A stretch of 64,000 nucleotides of DNA from Poa pratensis (Eukaryota > Streptophyta > Magnoliopsida > Poales > Poaceae): positions 38,176,876 through 38,240,875 of the forward strand of contig CAMZMU010000020.1 in NCBI GenBank assembly GCA_947311845.1, read 5' to 3'. The translations under genes and the position numbers were made by a program. Numbering within the stretch: the first letter of the stretch is position 1; the number at the start of each line of letters is the position of its first letter. Below the pieces are notes generated by a model that was not told the DNA's origin, did no database searches, and worked only from the letters and a program-made list of their open reading frames with translations. This document shows, in pieces, positions 56,433-64,000 of the stretch.

Positions 56433-57242
56433 GCACCGTCGTCGCCTTTCACATGGGCGTAACCGTCGCTTCATTTTTCACACCAGAGCAAATGATATGT
56501 CTGGGGAAGGCGTGACGCTGTCGCGTTGCCTCCTCTCTTGCGTTTTAAATTGCGCCCCCGCGCAACTGCCCAATACTCGCCTCTCTCCCCACGCTGTCGT
56601 TTCCGGCGAAGGAGGTCGTGCTGCCGGAATCAGAGGATAAGGAGGCCGTGCATTTTGATCTGGAGCAGGAAGGGGAGGACGCCACGCCGGAGGACGAAGA
56701 GCAGACAACTCCACCACCCGCATGTTCGGCGTGGTCCGTTGGCGTCCTATTTGGATGGTGCAGACCACGCATGGCGGACGCAGAGGCTGCACGGTGCAAG
56801 CGCCGACCACTCCAGACGTCAAGCCGAATTACGACGAACCGGGAACTCCACCACCAAAGGCCGACTCGGTGAACGACGAGTAATTAGGCTGTTCTTTTAA
56901 TTTTATGTAAATGGGTTCGAAATTAAATTTAAAACCATATGTCCTCTATATATGCATTTTTTGTGATAATGATATGTGGGACCGCGTGTTGGAAGACTTG
57001 TCCATGCGTTGTCCGGCACCCACAAGGTTGGTACCAAATTTGGAGGCCCGGTCGGAGTGTCCGACAGATTTAGGTCGGGCCGGACAGAGATAGGGGTACC
57101 GATGTGGCGTTTTTCTTGTCCGCCACCAAATTGTGATTTAATAGTCGTTTGGGGTGCGTCCGACATTATCTTAGGGGTGCCGGTGACTTTGTTTCCTCTC
57201 TCTCTCACATCACCCCATCTTTGACGAGGGCGGTATATAGTA

Positions 57243-57365
57243 CTCCCTCCGATCCATATTAGTGGGCATAACTTTGTCTAAATTCATTTGTATCTAGTTA
57301 AATATTTAGACTAGATACATGTGTATCTAGACAAAGTTGTGCCCACTAATATGGATCGGAGGTAG
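57243..57365. mobile_element. Stowaway MITE, 123 bp
   Basis: Ends CTCCCTCCGATCCATATTAG and, inverted, CTACCTCCGATCCATATTAG, with TA flanks at 57241-57242 and 57366-57367. Same family as 22927-23049. Confidence 0.92.
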
Positions 57366-57489
57366 TATCTTTTTTCAGTGCACGCAGTGAGCGAGATTCG
57401 TCTCTAATTCATTTCGGGCTTAGTGAACCAGGTTCCAACTCGTTATTCCGAATCTGATCGAATGCTGGTGGCACATGCTAACTGCATTA

Positions 57490-57628
57490 CTCTCTCCATT
57501 TCTACATGTAAGATGTTTTAAAAAAATATTCCACATGTATCTAGGCGTGCTTTAATGCAAGATTTATATGAATCTTACACTAAGACACGTCTAAATAAGT
57601 GTGTAAAAAATGATAAAACATCTTGTAG
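57490..57628. mobile_element. Decayed Stowaway-type MITE
   Basis: CTCTCTCCATTTCTACATGT and AAGATGTTTTAAA on the left are mirrored by AAAACATCTTGTAG on the right, with TA at both ends. The terminal CTCCCTCCG is partly eroded. Confidence 0.65.
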
Positions 57629-58030
57629 TACTTCTCTAAATTACGCCAGAGTCGGCCCTTATTATTTGCCATGTTTTGCAGCAATACTATACTAGCAGTA
57701 CGTTCGGCGTCCTGAACTTTAATGGTGAAAGAAAACTAAAAGCATCTTCTGCATATGAAGCACGGATAGGGACTCCAAACCTCTTGTCGATTGTTGCGTG
57801 TTGCGTTGGTTGGTTCCCTTTCGAGCTGGACGGTGGCGCGTGTTTGCTTCGGCGCTTTCCGAGAAGAGGCAGCGGCAAATGATTTCCACGCAAGGGATTA
57901 TCTGCTGACCGACGCCGCTCCCAGCTGAATCACTCGTCGAACAATACAGCCTGGTGGTCTCGTCTCTACCTTTTTTTCTTCTTTTGAACAGAAGTCTCGT
58001 CTGCCCGTTGTACCTTCAGCGTGTACGTTT

Positions 58031-58503
58031 TCACGAGAGAAGTCGCTTGATATATACGGCCAAATTACAAACCATATAGGTCAACCTCGGACTTGTGGCT
58101 TGTGGGGGTGCTGGTTCAAATTCTCAACTCTGACATTTTGAATTGGACATATTCACGCTTTGAAGTCCACACATGCATGGAACCAGGGTGGTCTGAAGAA
58201 TTGGCCCCGAGACTGCTTTAAACATCGTGTGATGCATGAATGCGGAGCGGATCAGGATACCAAATGCACCGTTTTTGCATCCACCGGAGCTGATTGAGAT
58301 CTCTGTGAGCTACCAAACACGTCCTAGTACACTCGTCTGCTCTTTTTCTTTCACGAGAAAAGTTGCATGATATCTATACGGCCAAATTACCAACCATAGG
58401 TCAACCTCGGACTTCTGGCTTGTGGGGGTGTTGGTTCAAATTCTCAACTCTGACATTTCGAATTGGACATGTCCATACTTTGAAGTCGAAACATGCATGG
58501 GAT
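58031..58503 (+). repeat. Two diverged direct copies of a ~150-bp sequence
   Basis: 58031-58185 and 58351-58503 share TCACGAGA, ATACGGCCAAATTAC, GGTCAACCTCGGACTT, TGGCTTGTGGGGGTG and GGTTCAAATTCTCAACTCTG in the same order, with roughly one difference in ten bases. The 165 bases between them are unrelated. This is a segmental duplication with no coding frame. Confidence 0.85.
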
Positions 58504-58907
58504 CAAACCAGTCGTCGTCGTGCCGGCCAAATCATACATGCATCGGTCAGTATAAACGCAAACCAGACGCATGGGTAGGATACGACCAGTGGTGTGGAGC
58601 TAGCACGCTGCAGGCGTACGTGCAAGCCGTTGCGCCGTGCGATTGTGGGCGTAGCCGACAACGCTAAAAAACAAGCATGGAGAATATTTTGTGTGTGCGA
58701 CAGTAGTGAAGTCTGAGAGGAAAAATACTTCTATGATAGGTATGTTGGAAATAAATGGGCTGGGCCCAATATATTTTCGATACTCCTAACAAATTTCAAA
58801 GACCCATGTTGTCAAATGGTGGAGTTGCTAAATTTAGTCGCACATGAATAGTGAGAGCAGACCTATAACAGAGGTTGTTCCACCACTTGATAAGTGAGTG
58901 AGAATAA

Positions 58908-59096
58908 GGCCCAGTTCTTTTGCTCGCTTAAAATATAAGCTACCCCCACCCCAGCTTCTTGTCCAGCTTGTTGGTTGAGTCGTCTAAACTGGTATCTCAT
59001 AACTAATCTAGAAGCCGTGGATAATAAGCTGATCATCTTATGAAATAAGCTGGGAGAGGGGCAGCTTATGGAATAAACTAACAAAAGAACTAGACC
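58908..59096. mobile_element. Tourist-type MITE, 189 bp
   Basis: Ends GGCCCAGTTCTTTTGCTCGC and, inverted, GGTCTAGTTCTTTTGTTAG, flanked by TAA on both sides (58905-58907, 59097-59099), as expected for a Harbinger-mobilised MITE. Confidence 0.88.
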
Positions 59097-59099
59097 TAA

Positions 59100-61411
59100 G
59101 AGTGGAGTGGTTCACGCGCACCCCTCCTCCTATTCTTCTCTCGCTCGTCACGTCTCGTCATGACGCACATCACGTATCGTGAATTGCGACTCGACCCTGA
59201 ACCGACTAAACCCATGCATTTATTTTTGATGTTCGAAAAAACTGAGTTGTTGACGGACACGTAACATTGGCCGCTCCCGAATCGTGGGCTACTGTAACCG
59301 ACTGAAACGTGTGGCATGGACTTGCAGCCCATGTTGTACCCATTTCAAGCCGCTCCATATAAAGGCATGTATGATCTACGTCGCAACACATACTGAAACC
59401 AATCTAGTTTTTGCCTCCTCTAAGTGCTTGTGTCGCCGTCATAGTCTACCGGTGAACGAGAGAGAAGGTCTCCGGAACGCACTTGTAATTCTGTATTGGA
59501 GAGGGTGGATTTTTTTTTGGGAACTGAACAGTAATATGAATATTCGCAACAAACATGAACACCTAACTACCCACAAGAAATAAACATTTAAGTAAAATAT
59601 ATGCCTAATATTAATGGACGGAATATTAAGGGAGAAAAAGATTCTTGTTGGTTTCATACGTCGTCGGTTCCGATGTCGTAAAAAGGAAAAGACTGTGAAT
59701 CGGGTGACCTACGCCCGTGTTTGTTGGTCCATCATGCCCCGCTCGCGATTACGCCTCCAACCCCATAATCCAAGCAGGCCAACAACCCAACTCATGTCTT
59801 CTGGCCCAGCTTCTGAGCTCGTGTAGCCAAACAGTCCAGGAAAGTAGCTGCAGCTGTCTATTTTGTGACTTTTACAATGTTGTGTACGTCTTTAAAATTT
59901 ATATCTAAGTAGCATGAGTTTTATTGAGAAAGTACTATGAGATATTGCAAGGTTTCTCTGGGCGTTTTTGTTACAGGTTTGTGTTTTCTCCAGATTTTAG
60001 GATGTTACTTACGTGCTTACAAAGTGCAACAAACACGTTTATGTTTTGTTGCAAAATCACACACACATATGTTACAATGTTTACAGAGCATCCGCTTCAA
60101 ATATGCGTCTTTCCTTAAAATTGTTACCCGTTTTTCAAAAAGCTGCAAACACATGATTTTTTGTTATTATTATTTATCCTTTCTCTTGGAATAGATGGCA
60201 ATTTTGTTTCAAATAAATTGTTAGCAAAATATTTGTGGCCTAACCAATTTTTAATTTCTGCAAACACATGATTTTTTGTTATAATCATTTGTGAATTTTT
60301 GTTGAGACCGTTGGTCATTATTGTTCCAGCAATCTATAGAGAATGTTGTTTTTACCCAACATTTAATTGCTGCAAATCCTGGTTTTTTGTTATAATTGTT
60401 GATGATTGTTGATGATTATTGTTGCAGAGAAATCGATATAAAAAATATTGTTGTTTAACCATTTTATTCTATCATTATTTTTTTCAAAATGTTGCGATTA
60501 TTTGTTGGAATCGTATATTTTATAGGGGTGAGTAATTTATTGTTAAACAAGGAATTTTGTTGCAATATTAAGGTAATCACCACAGTGATATTTTTGTTAT
60601 AATAGCGGAAGGTCAGGGCCAACGCGATATATCAATTCGTTTAACTGGACCTACTGTGTAGTGCAGGTTGTTTTCCAAAAAACTGAGAAACTAACATGCA
60701 AAAATATAAAGTGGCTGATTCTGAGCGTTGGATGACAATCTTAGAGTAGATAGAAAGACTGGCCTAGTAATTTCAACTCCCTTCACCGAGGAATGTCAAA
60801 AAAAAACTTAGCCGAGGTGGTACTCATAAACTCGCCTCAAAATTTCGTTCTCAGGTACGCAAAGGGCAGCATGGCTGCACGGGCTTTGAGTCTTTGCAGG
60901 TCCATCATGAATTACGTTCCCAGGTCCATTTAGCCTCCACGGAATTTACGCATGGGCCTTGGGCCAGGCTACTTTGAATCAATCAATAAAAACGTGCCCA
61001 AAAAGAAGCTAAAGTGCATCGATCACTCATTTACGGCAAAATGAAGGAAGTGCATTGTCATACCGCACCATGTCAACCAAAATTGTCACCCTAATTTTAT
61101 TACAAAGTCAACAAATGCCATAATATAAAAATCTACTGTATTTAATAAATACTTTTAGTCGGACGACCCATGGGTAACCTGTCTGTGCAATCTTATACAC
61201 GTACCATACCCATGAATGACTAATCGGATCACCCATGGTTACTACTCACGGGTAAAGCCAGCTATCCAATACCTATCCATTTAGGTCGGCGCATTCTTGC
61301 CAACGAGTATTCTACGTGGCAAGAGAGAGAACGTCATGCCAAAACTTTGTCCCTACCAAATAATTTGCATGCCGTGCTATGTGGATGATATCGGTTCTTC
61401 ACGGTAATATA
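59100..61411. other. Intergenic DNA with a weak TTGTT/GCAAACACATGATTTTTTGT repeat
   Basis: No gene recognised. Between about 60130 and 60430 the phrase GCAAACACATGATTTTTTGTT recurs two to three times (60144, 60258, and diverged near 60371) in TTGTT-rich DNA, spaced about 110-115 bases. The repeat is old and non-coding. Confidence 0.45.
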
Positions 61412-61413
61412 TA

Positions 61414-61575
61414 CTCCCTTCGTTCCTAAATATAAGATGTTTTAGCTTTTATCCATATTCAAATGTATTAGATGTGTATGTGGACATATTTTAATGTGTA
61501 TGTACACTCATTTGGATTTGCACCTAGCCAACATATGATCCAGATAGAACATCTTATATTGTGAAACGGAGGGAG
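61414..61575. mobile_element. Stowaway MITE, 162 bp
   Basis: Ends CTCCCTTCGTTCCTAAATAT and, inverted, CTCCCTCCGTTTCACAATAT, with TA flanks at 61412-61413 and 61576-61577. Interior complementary segments (AAGATGTTTTAGC / TAGAACATCTT) confirm the hairpin. Confidence 0.92.
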
Positions 61576-61599
61576 TATAACGGAATCGACTCATAGTTC

Positions 61600-61923
61600 T
61601 AGATGCACCCACTGTTTAAAAAACATTTTTTAAAATATAAAAAGTTTCAAATAAAATTTTGGGATATACTAGATGGCATTTTATGTTATCACACAAAGTT
61701 TTTCAAAGAAAATACTTCATTGTGCGTTGTGCAAAAAGACAAATTCGGGTTTTTCAAAATGGCTTTCTACGCGATTGTTTTTGTATTTTTTGCACAAGTC
61801 ATAAAAAATGTTTTTTCTTCACGAATTTTTTTGCGCAAATATAAAATTTCATGATGCATATCTGATATTTTACTTGGAATTTTTTGAAATTAAAAAAAAA
61901 AAATTACATAACGGGTGCATCCG
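61600..61923. mobile_element. Possible TIR element, about 320 bp
   Basis: The left TAGATGCACCCACTGTTT is mirrored by AACGGGTGCATCCGC on the right. The interior is AT-rich, with TTTTTCAAA-type short inverted pieces similar in style to 9745-10122. No target duplication is clear, so this is tentative. Confidence 0.45.
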
Positions 61924-62337
61924 CACCCGTGACCCGAAACACCGTGTCCACCTTTCTTCGGGTGGACATGCTAACGTGAGGAAAGAGCATAATTTCTAAT
62001 TCGTGGGCCGACAACCACCAAGAAGACACACGACCCAACATGGTAAATTTTTTAAAAAAAAAGACCTTCAATTTTTTTTGCTGGAGTAGTGAAAAAAATT
62101 AGCAGTCCGGACCGTCAATTTTTTTTTTTTTAAAGACCATCAAAAAAATTTGTCACTCCATTTTGTCTTCCGAGTTAAACACCAAGGTGTCCAGAACAAT
62201 GTTTTCCGCGCGTTTCATGTACAAACCGAGCACGCGCGCCAAGCTGAAGAGCGGAAGTGAGATCGGTGGATGGATGGGGACCAGAACAGCACTAGGAAAT
62301 GCATCGATGGACATCCGAGGCACAGGCAGCCATGTCG

Positions 62338-62890
62338 ACCTCCTCCTACCTTTGAAACCATGAACCTGCAGCCAGCCTCATGCCGCGCGCGAACAAGTGC
62401 ATAACAAAAAAGTTGGCAACAACTATCATATACTCACTCCGTTCTAAATTAGATGACTTCTATTTGTCCACATACGGATATATCTATACTTGTAACATGT
62501 TTAGATGTATCCACATGTGGAGAAATGGAAGTCATCTAATTTGGAACGAAGAGTACTTAGAACTGAAGTAGCTCGCGGGACACCAGTGCGGTGTGGCACT
62601 TTTCATCACCGGGAAAGAGAGCCACGCCCACCACTACCTGTTGTGTTCCCATGACGGGTGCCGGCCGGAGGAGAAAGTTGGCGCCGTCGCGTCCAACTTG
62701 GCACGGCCGCGCGGCGCACGATCGAAAAGATGGGCTAAGCTAGGTGTGCTCGGTCGGCAGACATTTCGATGCCGCCTTCTCTTTTGTCCTCCTTCCTGTC
62801 TTGCCTCCACACGGCCACACCAGACACCACCAAGTGCCATGATTCGCATCCTCTTCCTACCTTTGCAACCAGGAACCTGCAGCCAGCCTC
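62338..62890 (+). repeat. Direct repeat of ~40 bp, 510 bp apart
   Basis: CTCCTCCTACCTTTGAAACC followed by ATGAACCTGCAGCCAGCCTC at 62339 recurs as CTCTTCCTACCTTTGCAACC and AGGAACCTGCAGCCAGCCTC near 62850. Both lie in GC-rich, gene-like DNA where no protein is recognised. Confidence 0.7.
62433..62553. mobile_element. Stowaway MITE, 121 bp
   Basis: Ends CTCACTCCGTTCTAAATTAG and, inverted, CTCTTCGTTCCAAATTAG, with TA flanks at 62431-62432 and 62554-62555. The interior is self-complementary (GATGACTTCTATTT / GAAATGGAAGTCATC). Confidence 0.9.
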
Positions 62891-63102
62891 TTGTACTAGT
62901 GAGTGGCCATGGCCTATTTCACTGAAGAAGAACAGATTCTTTCTTCCGAATGCTCAACCGGACGATGAAATATAATGAACTACCGTGCTAATCTACTGTA
63001 CGATTTCCGTTGTGTGGACTACCTTGGAATTAATCTGTTGAATATATGAGCAAATTACTGCAAATTCTAGTAGTATCTCAAACAGGATAGCATGAACACG
63101 CA

Positions 63103-63401
63103 GGCTTTGTTTGTTTCTATAGTTTTTGTGGGACTAACAGGGATAGTCTCCACAGGTATAGGTGAAACCCCTACCTTCACCCAATTCTCAAAATTCACGA
63201 ATCCTGAATCCACTATGTAGGGGTAGTGTTTTGGATATTGAAAAAAAATACACTAGAGTTTGCGGAATTCTGGAGAAAAGTGAGGATAAAACCTATCAAA
63301 TACACTAGAACAAACGGTATTTTAGAAATATGTAGGGATTTGGGATTTAACCGGGATAATCTCCACCAATCCCTATAAAAACTCTACAAATGAACAGAGC
63401 C
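63103..63401. mobile_element. Tourist-like MITE, about 299 bp
   Basis: Ends GGCTTTGTTTGTTTCTATAG and, inverted, GGCTCTGTTCATTTGTAGAG, each continuing AGTTTTT. Inner segments GGGATAGTCTCCAC and GGGATAATCTCCACC are also paired. Flanks GCA and GTA could be a mutated 3-bp duplication. Confidence 0.75.
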
Positions 63402-64000
63402 GTAGGGTGCAGCACGAGCGGAACTATTGGCGTTCAAATTGTCGACCATGTCGTCGATAAAGAGGTTACGATGTCGGAGTAGAAGTCGTCATTGAGAAGT
63501 AGTTGCATTATTAATCCCGCGAGTGCATTTGCCAAAAACCTGATCGCCTCTCCCGTACAGGATCACAAGAGGCGGGGTACAGTTCCAGACGCTTACTGTC
63601 CCTTCTACCGGTGCACACCGAAAAACGGGATGGAACAGAATTAAATGATGGCTCGAAGTTCTGAAACTAGAATGACCGGAAGGGACAATATGTAATGCTG
63701 GCGGCTTCGCTTCTGTCTGTATATATATTGTTGGTCAGTTAGGACGTGGGAAGAAATCCACGTATGACTGGGTAAACCCTCATGATCCAAAAGAATCAAA
63801 AATCGATTAGTAGTTAATGCGTCCGCATCATGCATAGCTTTATCCTCTGCTTGACGGATCTTCAAAACACGAAGTGGCTTGGCGACTTGTGGAGGAGCGT
63901 GTGTGGCTCTCATTTTCTCATTCTCATACTAGTTGTAGTTTAGAACAACTCACCTTATAATATGGTGTAACTCTCTATTATCATGTGTGACTAAATATTA
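63402..64000. other. Intergenic DNA, nothing recognised
   Basis: A 90-codon minus-strand frame at 63641-63913 has mixed composition and no recognised motif. A gene could begin beyond the window edge, but nothing here shows it. Confidence 0.35.

Noticed and set aside
62593..62925. 110-codon plus-strand frame
   Set aside because: No domain recognised; the DNA includes a duplicated 40-bp non-coding block, so a real protein is unlikely.
1..64000. tRNA, rRNA or other structural RNA genes
   Set aside because: I looked for tRNA-like arms and found only tRNA-complementary primer sites of LTR elements. None folds as a tRNA gene by eye.

Overview
The window looks like a piece of a large, repeat-rich grass genome, most likely Triticeae (wheat, barley or a relative). 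This rests on nested LTR retrotransposons, many Stowaway and Tourist MITEs, PIF/Harbinger remnants with TTA target sites, GC-rich grass coding sequence and plant-type splice sites. No database search was possible, so family names come from motifs and structure. I see one intact host gene, an allene oxide cyclase (AOC, jasmonate biosynthesis) on the minus strand at 19731-20558 (two exons, 242 codons). Nearly everything else is transposable elements or their decay products.

Layout. 1-3 kb: no gene recognised, plus a 414-bp foldback element (2077-2490). 3.1-9.6 kb: a near-complete LINE with ORF1 (zinc knuckles) and ORF2 (endonuclease, reverse transcriptase, C-terminal zinc-finger region), broken by frameshifts. 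9.7-18.7 kb: DNA transposons. These include a 1.9-kb TTA-flanked element carrying a non-transposase reading frame (10335-12249), a decayed Harbinger transposase unit (16045-18177) and a Tourist MITE. 19.4-22.8 kb: a 130-bp LINE 3' end with a 14-bp target duplication just downstream of AOC, then AOC, then 315 bp upstream of its start codon a 1,943-bp hAT-like element (20874-22816) with a perfect 8-bp target duplication. That element carries pieces of host genes: a trihelix DNA-binding segment, an exon resembling the N-terminus of a uridylate/amino-acid kinase, and a promoter-like piece with a splice donor, all on the AOC strand.

25.4-34.7 kb: a nested pair. A ~1.64-kb poly(A)-ended retroposon with no recognised ORF (12-bp target duplication) is split by a young non-autonomous Gypsy element (26547-34090) with 1,740-bp LTRs that encodes only Gag and protease. 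35.1-45.6 kb: a non-autonomous Copia element of Sirevirus type on the minus strand, Gag only, with one LTR truncated. 46-49 kb: a decayed plant-mobile-domain (MAIN-like) gene with introns, a reverse-strand ORF of unknown function, a 36-base poly-G tract and a cluster of short TTTCGGCAC palindromes. 50.6-55.4 kb: a decayed Copia element with short LTRs whose reverse transcriptase has lost its YVDD box. 55.5-64 kb: MITEs, duplicated non-coding stretches and one decayed coding remnant.

The most interesting structures are the gene-capturing hAT element in the AOC promoter region, the Harbinger-type element carrying an unrelated protein frame, and the ORF-less retroposon with precise target duplications.
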